Part shown: one piece after another, positions 16,253 to 25,603 of the stretch
How the letters are laid out: the number at the start of each line of letters is the position of its first letter
How positions within the stretch are numbered: position 1 is the first letter of the stretch
Source of the DNA: Anabaena cylindrica PCC 7122
Lineage (GTDB): Bacteria > Cyanobacteriota > Cyanobacteriia > Cyanobacteriales > Nostocaceae
Reading direction: 5' to 3'
NCBI RefSeq assembly: GCF_000317695.1
Contig: NC_019772.1
Span: 124,001-188,000 of the forward strand
Length of the DNA stretch: 64,000 nucleotides
Notes under the pieces: model-generated
What the model was told of the DNA's origin: nothing
What the model saw: only the letters and a program-made list of their open reading frames with translations
Database searches by the model: none
Program-made: the position numbers and the translations under genes

Positions 16253-17194
16253 CTAGAGAGTCTTGTTGATCATGGCTTTTGCCATCTCTAGCAATCCATA
16301 GGCATTAGCTTCTACCGGATTGTCCAGAATTTTGAACCCGTTCTTCTCCAATAGCTTCTTAAATCCAGGTAACAAGCAGCCTCCACCAATCGCCCAAATT
16401 TCATCCCCCTGGTGATTGGCATCTAATGTCAGACTTACGGGTTTCTTTAAGAATTTTTCATACCAATCTTTCAAACAACTGGTGTAGATATCTTTAATAT
16501 CAATGTCACGACTGTATTTGGTATGTCCCCTTTCCAAACAAAATCGAATCTGGGAGGCGTTACCGATTTTCCCCCCGTTGAGATGTTTCATTTTTTCGGC
16601 AATGTCTTCGATGAGAACTTCTACACCTGCTGGGTAGGGGGTGTGAACTTCTCGCTTTCCCTGGTTGTAACGAGAATAGAGTGTGGTGCCATTACCAAAA
16701 TCTAAAACTGTGAGCTTGGGTGGAAGTTGATGCCCAAACAATGCACCCATTCCCTCTGGGACAACTTTGATTATTTCTAGGGTGACATCTGATTTTTTAC
16801 CTGCCAGTATTGGTTGATATTCTCCGTTGAGTGCTTGTTTTAAATTTTCTGCTAGTCCTATGTCATGTAAGCTGACTACTAATTTTAAATGCCAAGCTTT
16901 ACGATGTGGCAGATGTGCTAATCCACCAAATAACATCAACAGTGCATTTTTAATTTTGTTTTCGTTGTGGTCTGTGTTGCGGTCAAAATGATAACCTGTA
17001 CGAAAGGCAGATTCTCCCACGGTGTAAGCTGCACCATCGAAGACGATTCTTCCTGGTACATCTTCCATCTCTGCTGTGGAAATATAGCTGGGGATACGAA
17101 CAACTTCAAATCCATCGACAAAAAGTTTCAAGCTGCCGTAACCGTTATCGAATCCTGCTGGAAAAATTTTTTGTAAGGCGTGAATGTTGGGCAT
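16253..17194 (-). CDS. ParM/StbA-like actin ATPase, plasmid segregation
   Basis: 313-aa actin-fold protein. The phosphate-binding loops are visible as FDNGYGSLKL near the start and VLDFGNGTTLYSR in the middle, and the adenosine motif as AIGGGCLLPGFKKLL near the end. Plasmid actins polymerise to push plasmid copies apart. A GTG at 17248 would extend the chain by 18 residues. I prefer ATG 17194 because the actin fold begins soon after it, but the ribosome binding site is weak either way. The ParR-like gene follows by 59 bp and a repeat region lies upstream. Confidence 0.8.
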   Translation of the reverse strand: MPNIHALQKIFPAGFDNGYGSLKLFVDGFEVVRIPSYISTAEMEDVPGRIVFDGAAYTVGESAFRTGYHFDRNTDHNENKIKNALLMLFGGLAHLPHRKAWHLKLVVSLHDIGLAENLKQALNGEYQPILAGKKSDVTLEIIKVVPEGMGALFGHQLPPKLTVLDFGNGTTLYSRYNQGKREVHTPYPAGVEVLIEDIAEKMKHLNGGKIGNASQIRFCLERGHTKYSRDIDIKDIYTSCLKDWYEKFLKKPVSLTLDANHQGDEIWAIGGGCLLPGFKKLLEKNGFKILDNPVEANAYGLLEMAKAMINKTL

Positions 17195-17249
17195 GGGGGT
17201 CAAGTGGGGTACAGAAAATGGGCGGCACAAAGATACCCTGAGTATCACC

Positions 17250-17530
17250 TATATATACCCTAGATAGGGGCTAAAAGTTTAATTATTTTCTTATTTCTTG
17301 TTAGGGTATATATATGACCTATATAACCCCTACATATACCCCAAATTAATTTTATTTGGCAATATATACCCTAATTAACTCCTATAAAGGCTACAAGTAG
17401 GTCATACATAGGGGTTAAAGGAAATAAATATAAGTCTCTAATCTCTTTTTGAGGTATATTTAACCCCTATAAAACACCTACTTATACCCCAAAATTAATT
17501 TTAGTTAGTAATTTATAGTGGTTTTGTGAA
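17250..17530. repeat. AT-rich iteron/centromere-like repeat region
   Basis: Between the ParM-like gene and parB there are many copies of TATACCC, AACCCCTA and their inverses (TAGGGG, GGGTATA). A longer direct repeat is formed by 17325-17354 and 17474-17503, sharing TATACCCCAAA and TTAATTTTA. Lack of genes, repetition and position between two partition operons suggest a centromere (parC/parS type) or replication iterons. I saw no replication initiator gene in the window. Confidence 0.65.
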
Positions 17531-17567
17531 TATTTGCACACTATTTAAAAAGGATTCTTGAAATCAC

Positions 17568-18689
17568 TCACCATTCACTCACGGCAATCACTTTCTCAAC
17601 TTCTGCTAATTTCTGCTGTAATAGAGAGCGCATTTCTTGAAGTTGTTTACTACTAGCTCTGGTGAGCAAATCTTCAGAAATTCCATTAACTTTTTGAAGT
17701 ATGGTTTTTATTTCCTTTAACTCTTTTTTCTGTGACTTCAAATACTTAGTCTTAATGTTTCTAATGAGTTCACGAGTTTCTGCTACTGTCAGATTTTTCT
17801 TTAAAACTTCATCTGTGGCCATCATCCGTTCAGAGGCTGCTTGATTTTCTGATATGTCTAATGTCTTGGCAGAGAGAGTTGCCAACGCTAAAGCATGAGC
17901 GCCTTTTAGTCCCTGTTCTCGAATTGCCTGTTTTAAATCTGGAGACAGGTACAGCATCGGCATGAGATTAGCTTTCACCGAACTCGGATTTAATCCCAAC
18001 TCTAGCAGCACTCCTAGTAGACTCTGTTCTCGACCTGTAATCCCCAATAGTTCTAAGCCTTGCTGTTGTTCATCAGCGTTCACAGCCATTAACTTTGCTA
18101 GTTCTTTACTGTTGCCATCTCTCTCTACTCTTTTAATCACCGTGCCTAACATTGTGGCAACTTCATCCATTTCCAAATCAGTAGACTTAATTACTTCTTT
18201 AAATACTGCCTCTGCTTTATCTAAAGGATTCAAATCTTCAAAGCCAAGAAAAGTTAGTAATGCCGATTGATCTAAGTCTTTAGGCATTGCCGCTATGACT
18301 GCACGAATAGTTGACCACCCCAGCAATTTAGCTGCTTCAGTCCGGAGTTGTCCATCTAGTAAGGTGTAACGACCATTCCCCTGTGGTATCAGAATTACTG
18401 CTGAAATTTGTCCATGTTTTTTTAGTAACCGGGCTTTCGCTTGTATAAGTTCTGGTGTAATTGTTTGCCGAGGCTGATCAGGATTAGGATCGATGAGAGC
18501 TAAATCAATTTGTGATTCTCCTGATTGGTTTTGCAGCTGTTCTCGGAGTTCTTGCAATTCATTTTCTAAATCTGGAGATTGGGCGGCTCTCAATCGTTCT
18601 ATCTCGGCTTGCAGTTCAGCCACTTTTTGCTCTTGCTCTGTTTTTTGTATTGCGCCGCTAAATTTGTTAGCAATTTTAGGTAATGCCAC
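17568..18689 (-). CDS. parB: ParB-like partition protein
   Basis: 373-aa protein. A coiled-coil region (residues 16-55) precedes the ParB N-terminal domain, with DPNPDQPRQTI, then GRYTLLDGQLRTEAAKLLGW. A helical DNA-binding part follows and a Lys/Glu-rich coiled end. It begins 2 bp after the parA stop, so the two are an operon. The repeat region just downstream may be its binding site. Confidence 0.85.
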   Translation of the reverse strand: MALPKIANKFSGAIQKTEQEQKVAELQAEIERLRAAQSPDLENELQELREQLQNQSGESQIDLALIDPNPDQPRQTITPELIQAKARLLKKHGQISAVILIPQGNGRYTLLDGQLRTEAAKLLGWSTIRAVIAAMPKDLDQSALLTFLGFEDLNPLDKAEAVFKEVIKSTDLEMDEVATMLGTVIKRVERDGNSKELAKLMAVNADEQQQGLELLGITGREQSLLGVLLELGLNPSSVKANLMPMLYLSPDLKQAIREQGLKGAHALALATLSAKTLDISENQAASERMMATDEVLKKNLTVAETRELIRNIKTKYLKSQKKELKEIKTILQKVNGISEDLLTRASSKQLQEMRSLLQQKLAEVEKVIAVSEW

Positions 18690-18691
18690 GA

Positions 18692-19483
18692 TTATTTGTT
18701 CTCCTGAATTAATGCTGCTAAATCATCTGTAATTTGTTGAAAATCTCTACAAGCAGGATGTTTGGGACGGTATTTTTGTAAAGGTAAGCCGTGAGCGCTG
18801 GCATTTTTAAATTCGTTTGAGTTGCGAACTTTAGGATAAAGCTTTAAATGTAAATGTTCGGCAATTTCTGGTAATTGCTCTAAATATTGCCTGTGCATTG
18901 CCACCGTATCATCATACATACTTGGCACAAATCCCAAGATTGGTGGGCGAGGTTCTAACTGTAATTCATCACCTGTAGAAATACACCACTCTACTAATTC
19001 TGCTGAACCAGAAATAGCTTTCATTTCCAATTGCACTGGAACTAATATATGGGTTGAGGCAGCTAAAGCATTAACATTTAACATTCCTAAAGTAGCCGGA
19101 CAATCCAAAATTACTAGATTGTGGGGCAAAGGGTATTTTTTTAAGCGATCGCTTAGTGTGTACTCTCCTCGTTTGCGGATAACTAATTCATTGGCTATTT
19201 CCGCTAAAAGTGGATGTCCCTGACAAACTTGAGTTTTTGATTGTTCCCAAACCGAAATTAAATCCCAATCTCCTTGGAAATCTTTTGATAATACCTTAAC
19301 TAAAGTGGTTGATACGTCAGCCGATGGTAATCCACAAAATACATCCAAAGAACGTTGTGGATCTAAGTCAATAATTACCACATCAAAGCCTAGCCGACTC
19401 ATTTCATAGGCAATGTGTACGCTCAGTGTGGTTTTGCCTACACCACCAGCGTTAGCTATAAGTGAAAGAACTATCTGCTTCAT
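18692..19483 (-). CDS. parA: ParA-type partition ATPase with altered Walker A
   Basis: 263-aa protein. The P-loop reads NAGGVGKTT; the family's usual first lysine (KGGVGKTT) is Ala here, while the catalytic Lys and Thr remain. Other ParA motifs are clear: VIIDLDPQRSLDVF, VILDCPATLGMLN and PVQLEMKAISG. The C-terminus lies close to the parB start. ParA binds DNA non-specifically and moves plasmids with ParB. Start chosen at ATG 19483; the ribosome binding site is not strong. Confidence 0.88.
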   Translation of the reverse strand: MKQIVLSLIANAGGVGKTTLSVHIAYEMSRLGFDVVIIDLDPQRSLDVFCGLPSADVSTTLVKVLSKDFQGDWDLISVWEQSKTQVCQGHPLLAEIANELVIRKRGEYTLSDRLKKYPLPHNLVILDCPATLGMLNVNALAASTHILVPVQLEMKAISGSAELVEWCISTGDELQLEPRPPILGFVPSMYDDTVAMHRQYLEQLPEIAEHLHLKLYPKVRNSNEFKNASAHGLPLQKYRPKHPACRDFQQITDDLAALIQENK

Positions 19484-19746
19484 AAGGTGACTTTTTCTGT
19501 CGTATTTTAAAATCCGACATGGAAATAGGGAAAATGTACATTGTTATAAAAAAGTGATGCCCTTGAAGATATACTCCTTTATCCTCAAGGTATTCTGTAC
19601 CTGTTGTCAAAATTTGAATTTGGAATTGCTGACAGCAGCCAATTCCATAATACATTTTAGTAAAAATATACTATGATTGTACTTTTATTTATTGCTTTAA
19701 AAATACAACTTTGTCATGACTGCACTTGGCATCCACTTAACGCATA

Positions 19747-20334
19747 ATGTCCACTGCACCAAACCCAACGGACCAACAAATAAATGCTTCTATTCCCCAA
19801 GAAACAATTACGGGAGTAGTAGAACGGCTCACTTTTTACTCGGGTGAGTCTGGCTACACAGTGGCACGCTTAACTCGCTCCAGTATCAAAGACTTAACAA
19901 CCATTGTTGGTAGTTTTGCTAATATTCAACCAGGGCAAACACTACAACTAACGGGTTTCTGGCGTGAACATCCCCAATATGGATCACAATTTCAAGTAAT
20001 CAATTATAAAGAAACTAAACCAGCTACACTTACAGGGATTGAAAAGTATTTGGGTAGTGGATTAATTAAAGGTGTGGGACCCGTCACAGCAAAACGGATT
20101 GTTGCCCATTTTGGAACGGAAACACTAGAAATCATTGAAAATCAAATTGACCGTTTAATCGAAGAACGAGGTTGGATAGAAATTGGACAAAGTGAACATA
20201 TCAATTCCTTTGTTAGAGCTTATGATTATGGTGGAACAGTTTATGAAAGCAAAGGTAGTTATCGCACTATAGAACTTGCATTACAGGAATTAGATAAACA
20301 TATCAAAGCATATTTTGAAGACTTGGGAATCTAG
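19747..20334 (+). CDS. Truncated RecD2-like helicase N-terminus fused to an unrelated tail
   Basis: 195-aa protein. Residues 15-135 match the start of RecD2-type helicases: an OB-like domain (GVVERLTFYSGESGYTVARL) and a helix-hairpin-helix (GSGLIKGVGPVTAKRIV). RecD2 proteins are usually over 700 residues, but here the helicase motor is absent. From about residue 137 (RLIEERGWIEIGQSEH on) the sequence resembles a different small family, with a C-terminal helix ELALQELDKHIKAYFEDLG. It looks like a deletion that joined two genes. Whether it is functional is unknown. Confidence 0.7.
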   Translation: MSTAPNPTDQQINASIPQETITGVVERLTFYSGESGYTVARLTRSSIKDLTTIVGSFANIQPGQTLQLTGFWREHPQYGSQFQVINYKETKPATLTGIEKYLGSGLIKGVGPVTAKRIVAHFGTETLEIIENQIDRLIEERGWIEIGQSEHINSFVRAYDYGGTVYESKGSYRTIELALQELDKHIKAYFEDLGI

Positions 20335-20443
20335 ACTTTAACAATGAGGGGATACGGGGTAATCGTTCTTGCTTATTCGTAAGATAAAGCAGAATGTGGG
20401 TTGTAGAGATTGAGAATGGTTAGTTTATTTATGCCATGCTGTA

Positions 20444-23400
20444 CTAAATCACCAATCGATCTGTTTCTCCCTGACAAATCCAAGCTCCCCAATAAAAAGG
20501 ATGCTTTAGAGGGGTGTCATATTCTTGACAACTAATTTTGCTATCTACGGTTAATTCTCTTACATCTAATAATGTTTTTAATACTTCCAAACCTAAAGCA
20601 GATTTTCGTAATTCTTTAACAGTAATGTTGCGTATATAATTCTGAGCAGAATGTAGAGCCTCAGCCCGATCCATACCAGATTGCAAGTTATCAAAGAAAC
20701 GCTCCATTAGCAGAGCCGTAGCTTTGTCAGGAACTGGCCACAGGCTCATAACTAAAGTTTTTGAACCTGCCACTGCAAAAGCGCGACGTAATCCAAACAC
20801 ACCTTCGCCAATCTGAATATCGCCTCTAGCCGTATCGCAAGCAGAAAGAACCGTCAATTCATTCGCCCACAAATCTAAACTAGCAATATCTTGAGCAAAC
20901 AAAAAGCCTTTGCCTGCATCTTTTGGGAGCTTACCACCAGATAACCAAGTATTAGCACCAGCTAACGCCAACCCAGAACGCAACATGGGATTTTCTACTT
21001 TAATTTTTCGCAGATGTTCCATACTTAATAAGTTACCTTTCTTGGTAACTGGTTGTGACTCAGAATTGCTTTGGAATAAGCCATGAGTCGCAATTAGCAT
21101 GATATTGGGACACTCGCTACTTGTCAGGCGGGTTTCTAGTGCCTCTGCGCCTAAGTATAGTTTGGCATCTGGGAGTTTTTTTGCCACACTTTCTCCCAAA
21201 AACCTTGTTCCAGGAGCGCGGGACAAGCCTTTTGTGATGAAAGTAGTAAGTAATTCTGGTATTGGTTGTCTAAGTATATTGCTAGTGTTTCTATCTGTAG
21301 TTGCATCTACTGTTAAATCTGCCGTTAAATCAAAATCAGGATCGGCAATAATTAATGGTGCAGAAATAGAACCTGTTGGTGGCTTAACTTGGCTACGGAG
21401 AATTTCTCTCCCGACACTGAGATAACTGATGATATACTCATCCATTAATAGACGTGACCCTGTAGTACCAAAAGGCAAAATTTGAAATGGTACTAAGTTT
21501 AAATTACTATCAGGTGCAATAATTAGATGTCTGCAATCTTTCACTAAGTCACGGATGGGGTGGAAAAGTGCTTGACTAAGTTTAATAGCAGGTGTGGAAT
21601 TATAGGGTTTAATTTGTAGCTTTGGTGTCTGACTATTTTTACTCCAAGCTAATGTGGGTTCGGTATAGTCGGATGCTTGTAAGCGAAATACCTGAATTAG
21701 TTGATCAATGGTTTCTGCTGCTCCTAAATCTACCATTTGTATGGTATCTGGTTGCCCACTTCTGAAAACAAAGGCTAAGTATCGGGGTGGATGCCATTGT
21801 GTTTCCCCCTGTGCCTGGATTGCTGGAAAATCAAATACATTGAAGCGGACAAACTCGACTAAAATTGAGTCAATAGGCAATGCTTTGGCAATAGCCTGAC
21901 GATCAAAATTTGACTCAGACAACTGAATTTCTGGTACTTGCAACGCTAGTTGTTTTTGTAAATAATTATACTGAACTTGTAACTGTGCTAAATTTTCTCT
22001 GTAATTTGGCAACTCATTCACTCCCGTAGCTCCGGCTTGGGGAACAGAAAAAGTTAAGTGTATAAGTTGGGTGTTTAAATCACGCAGATGATGCAACTGT
22101 ACCTGTAGTTGCGGATAACGTCCACTGTAGAGTGCTGCGTTTTGAGATGCCAAGGCAGACGCAGTTAGAGCTTTACGTTGTAAGACAAAATCGAATGCTG
22201 CAAGTTTTGCACTATCTAAATTAAATAGGTGTTTGTTGACTAGAGAGAGAAAGAGATCGAAATCGTTTCTGATTTTTTTCAAGAAGGCCAAGCGATCGCT
22301 TTCAGAACTAAACGCAAATATATTCCGAATCATCTTGTTGTTAATTTTACTACCTTGGATACGACATAACAAAGATTCATCAGGACGATTAGTAGCAGCT
22401 AATAAAGTAGCCAAATTATTTAAACTAAATGCCACATCGGGATGTTCCTCTCCTAACAAACGCTTTCTCATCGCCAAAGTTTCTACATACTTCTGTTCTG
22501 CTTCTTGGTAGCGTCCCAAGGAAAAGTACAATTCTCCCAAATTATTTAAACTATTAGCAATTTGTATGTGTTCTTCACCTAATAATAATATTCTGAGTTT
22601 TAATGTTTCTAAATGTAGTTTTTCTGCTTCTTGATAACGTCCTTGAAAATCATAAATAACAGCTAAATTATTCATACTACTAGCTACGTGTGGGTGTTCA
22701 TTCCCAAACACATTTTTAACAATTTCCAAAGCTTCTATAAGTAATGATTCTGACTGATCATATTGATGCAAATCATCATATAATACTGCCAAATTATTGA
22801 GATTAGTTGCAATAAAGGGGTGATGCTCTCCTAATAAGCGTTTTCTCATTGCCAAACCCTCTAGATGCAATTGTTCTGATTCCGAGTATCGTCCTTGTAT
22901 GCGGTAAAGTGCTGCTATCTGGTTTAAAGTATCAGCAATAACTGGATGCTCATTACCTAAGATATTTTTTTGAATTTCTAAAGCTTTGAGATATTTTTGT
23001 TCTGCTTCAGAATAATCTCCTTGTGCTTCATCAAGTCCTGCCATATTATTTAAAAGATGAGCAATTGACAGATGTTTTTTCCCTAATAATTTCTCCAGCA
23101 TTGGTAATGCTTGTGAATATTGTTCCTTGGCCTCCATATAACGTCCTTGATATGTAAAAACTACTGCCAGATTACTTAAACTCTCGGCAATATCAGGGTG
23201 TTCCCAACTAAACAAACGCTTTCTCAGATCATAAGCTTCTAGATACTTCTGTTCAGCTACTAAATAGTTACCTTGAATTAGATAAACTTCTCCTAAATGA
23301 TCCAAACTATTGGCAATGTCAGGATGCTCTTCACTGAGCAGACGTTTTCTCATTGACAAGACCTCTAAATACTTTTTCTCTGCATCTAGGTAAGATCCTT

Positions 23401-24217
23401 GTTCTTGATAAATTCCGGCAATATTACTTAAAATAAATGCTATATATGGATGTTCCTCACCCAGATTTTTTTGACATATTTCTAAGGCTTCTAAAAACTT
23501 GCTTTTAGCTTCTAAATAACGTCCTTGGGCATCGTATACTTTTCCTAAATTATTCAGACTGGAAGCAATATCAAGATGTCCTTCTCCAAACAATCGGGTT
23601 TTCATTGCCAACGCTTCCAAGTGCATTTCTTCTGCATTAGAATAGCGTCCTGTTGATGTATAAAGAGCCGCTAAGTTAGTTAAAGATTGGGCAATATCAG
23701 GATGTTCATCACCAAATAAACTTCTTCGCATCGTTAAGGCTTCTAAATGCACTTGTTCAGCTTTTAAATATTGTCCTTGTTCTCGATAAATTTCTGCTAG
23801 ATTGTTTAAAGTAGTGGCAACTTCAAAATCTTCTTCTCCAAAACATACTTTCCACAATTCTAAAGCTTCTAAAAATAGTTCTGCTGCTGCTGGATAGTTA
23901 CCTTGAGCATGATAAAGTGCTGCCAAATTATTTAAAGATTGAGCAACATCAGGATGTTCATCACCAAAAAGTTTTTTTCTGATATTTAAAGCTTGTAAAT
24001 ATAAAGGCTTTGCTTCCAAATAATGTCCTTGAATCCGATGTAATTCTGCTAGGTTATTCAAGCTGTCACAATATGCAGAATTCTCTGTTAACTGCTGATT
24101 TACACCTATATTTACAGCTTGTTGGGCAACAGTCATAGCGTGTTTTAAATTACCTTGTCCAGCTAGTTCCACGACTTTTAAATTAAGTTGAATTAATTGG
24201 TTAATAATTTGTTCCAT
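20444..24217 (-). CDS. TPR-CHAT protein: tetratricopeptide array with caspase-like protease domain
   Basis: 1,257-aa protein. Residues 15 to about 620 contain 14 or so 42-residue tetratricopeptide repeats of the type with Y-x-E-A and G-x-x-H-P-x-x-A-x-S-L-N-N-L-A. A helical linker follows, then a C-terminal CHAT domain with the catalytic His in IATHGLF and Cys in VLSACDTARG, plus GEGVFGLRRAFAVAG. The His/Cys dyad is intact, so it is probably a protease. TPR-CHAT proteins include the Csx29 protease of type III-E CRISPR; that relation is architectural only. ATG 24217 is preferred over an in-frame non-ATG extension to 24250. Confidence 0.9.
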   Translation of the reverse strand: MEQIINQLIQLNLKVVELAGQGNLKHAMTVAQQAVNIGVNQQLTENSAYCDSLNNLAELHRIQGHYLEAKPLYLQALNIRKKLFGDEHPDVAQSLNNLAALYHAQGNYPAAAELFLEALELWKVCFGEEDFEVATTLNNLAEIYREQGQYLKAEQVHLEALTMRRSLFGDEHPDIAQSLTNLAALYTSTGRYSNAEEMHLEALAMKTRLFGEGHLDIASSLNNLGKVYDAQGRYLEAKSKFLEALEICQKNLGEEHPYIAFILSNIAGIYQEQGSYLDAEKKYLEVLSMRKRLLSEEHPDIANSLDHLGEVYLIQGNYLVAEQKYLEAYDLRKRLFSWEHPDIAESLSNLAVVFTYQGRYMEAKEQYSQALPMLEKLLGKKHLSIAHLLNNMAGLDEAQGDYSEAEQKYLKALEIQKNILGNEHPVIADTLNQIAALYRIQGRYSESEQLHLEGLAMRKRLLGEHHPFIATNLNNLAVLYDDLHQYDQSESLLIEALEIVKNVFGNEHPHVASSMNNLAVIYDFQGRYQEAEKLHLETLKLRILLLGEEHIQIANSLNNLGELYFSLGRYQEAEQKYVETLAMRKRLLGEEHPDVAFSLNNLATLLAATNRPDESLLCRIQGSKINNKMIRNIFAFSSESDRLAFLKKIRNDFDLFLSLVNKHLFNLDSAKLAAFDFVLQRKALTASALASQNAALYSGRYPQLQVQLHHLRDLNTQLIHLTFSVPQAGATGVNELPNYRENLAQLQVQYNYLQKQLALQVPEIQLSESNFDRQAIAKALPIDSILVEFVRFNVFDFPAIQAQGETQWHPPRYLAFVFRSGQPDTIQMVDLGAAETIDQLIQVFRLQASDYTEPTLAWSKNSQTPKLQIKPYNSTPAIKLSQALFHPIRDLVKDCRHLIIAPDSNLNLVPFQILPFGTTGSRLLMDEYIISYLSVGREILRSQVKPPTGSISAPLIIADPDFDLTADLTVDATTDRNTSNILRQPIPELLTTFITKGLSRAPGTRFLGESVAKKLPDAKLYLGAEALETRLTSSECPNIMLIATHGLFQSNSESQPVTKKGNLLSMEHLRKIKVENPMLRSGLALAGANTWLSGGKLPKDAGKGFLFAQDIASLDLWANELTVLSACDTARGDIQIGEGVFGLRRAFAVAGSKTLVMSLWPVPDKATALLMERFFDNLQSGMDRAEALHSAQNYIRNITVKELRKSALGLEVLKTLLDVRELTVDSKISCQEYDTPLKHPFYWGAWICQGETDRLVI

Positions 24218-24498
24218 AATGTGTTTAAAAAGTAAAAAGTAAAAAGGCAAAAGAAAGAAAAAGAAAAATGGTTTGAAGCCCCTAAATTTATTTATGAAGA
24301 TTTTCTGGCTCTTGCGTCTCTTTTATGGTGATTGAGGATTGATTATAACAAAATCCTTATGGGGTAAGGGTTATAAACAATTATGCCCATATTTTAAATG
24401 AAATGTCTACACAATAAGGCTTTCAATGATTTTGAACCAGGTTTTCCATAAAAACACCCGAAGAACCGATTTTCTTTTTACTTTTATCTTTTTACTTT

Positions 24499-25266
24499 TT
24501 ACTTTACCTCATATTCTGTATACATAACTCTACAGTCTTTATGATTACTGATAAAATTGAATAATTGACTGAGATGGTTTTCTGTTAATTCCAATGGTTC
24601 ATCATTTTCTTGAGGCAACCAATTTAAATTAGGTATTTCTTCTGTAATTACTGCAAAAATTATTTCTTTACCTGGTTCACCTTCAATCTTAAAAGACTTC
24701 ATAGGTGCATCTTCCTGTGGTAAAACAGTTTTACCCTGATTCAATTGTGCTTGTGGTGCAAAACACGAAGGACAAAAACAGTAAACTTTTCCAGAAGTAT
24801 CTTTTTGTATAAGTAATAAATATCCTGAACTCTCTAGATTAATTTCAAAACGAATATGACTACCTATAGATACAGACTTTTCATATATACTATTAGTCTG
24901 CCAACTCCAAGCTAATGTTTCTTCTTTAACTAACACCAAGCCCATTTTTTCAGTAGAAGAACCCAATGATTGCAGTTGCTGCCAAATTTCTGCAAGGGGT
25001 GTAAGTGGCTGTTCTTGGTTTTCTATTTCTGTGATATCTAGATTAGATGATATGGCGATATCTTGCCAATCTAATTCCAGCATGGTGCAGATTTCAATGA
25101 AGATATGATAACTAATAGGTACACCGTTAAAAAATTTACTAATAGTTGCCCAAGAAGCTACATGGACATCATTAGCCAAAGTTTGTTGAGTCCAGTTTTT
25201 ACGTATCAGGGCATACTTAGCTTTTTCAATACCTTTTGGTGATGCTACCAATGTCCGTTTCGCCAT
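24499..25266 (-). CDS. HTH-DUF4384 protein next to the CHAT protease
   Basis: 255-aa protein. The N-terminus (residues 8-70; KAKYALIRKNWTQQTLANDV, SKFFNGVPISY, FIEICTMLELDWQDIA) resembles the helix-turn-helix segment that opens many cyanobacterial NB-ARC proteins. Residues 130-215 resemble DUF4384 (RFEINLESSGYLLLIQKD, SGKVYCFCP), a domain often found with caspase-like proteins. It is upstream of and co-directional with the TPR-CHAT gene (281 bp between them) and divergent from RT-Cas1. A regulatory or adaptor role for the protease is inferred. Confidence 0.65.
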   Translation of the reverse strand: MAKRTLVASPKGIEKAKYALIRKNWTQQTLANDVHVASWATISKFFNGVPISYHIFIEICTMLELDWQDIAISSNLDITEIENQEQPLTPLAEIWQQLQSLGSSTEKMGLVLVKEETLAWSWQTNSIYEKSVSIGSHIRFEINLESSGYLLLIQKDTSGKVYCFCPSCFAPQAQLNQGKTVLPQEDAPMKSFKIEGEPGKEIIFAVITEEIPNLNWLPQENDEPLELTENHLSQLFNFISNHKDCRVMYTEYEVK

Positions 25267-25497
25267 GATGAGAGAAAGGTAAAAGATTTTTTACATAAAT
25301 TATATACAAACTTATATACCTTAAGCAGAAAGTTATACAGGTGTTTATATGGCTGTTAGTGAAAATTAAATCAGAACAAGTAAAAAGAATCAAGTAAAAA
25401 GAAATATGAAGTCACTATTTTTTGACTTTTGACTTTTGATTGAATTACGTATCTCGGTACAATTCCTTCTTTTAGTGGCTATCCCACCCGCAATCCG

Positions 25498-25603
25498 CAA
25501 TCAAAGGTTTTCTGTTTTTCTTTTGCCTTTTAACTTTTAATCTTTTACTTGGTTCTTTTACCTTTTAGCTTTTTACTTTTGCCTTTTAACTTTTGACTTA
25601 ATC
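25498..25603. repeat. Heptad-like CTTTTTA/CTTTTAA tract before RT-Cas1
   Basis: About 100 bp made mostly of variants of CTTTTTACTTTTAACTTTTG run up to the ATG at 25604. There is no normal ribosome binding site. The same tract type occurs before or after most genes of the CRISPR island. The remainder of the 25267-25497 gap shows no gene. Confidence 0.6.

Noticed and set aside
20444..24217. Type III-E (Craspase) system
   Set aside because: TPR-CHAT resembles Csx29 in architecture only. There is no gRAMP/Cas7-11 gene; the interference genes are an ordinary Cmr set.
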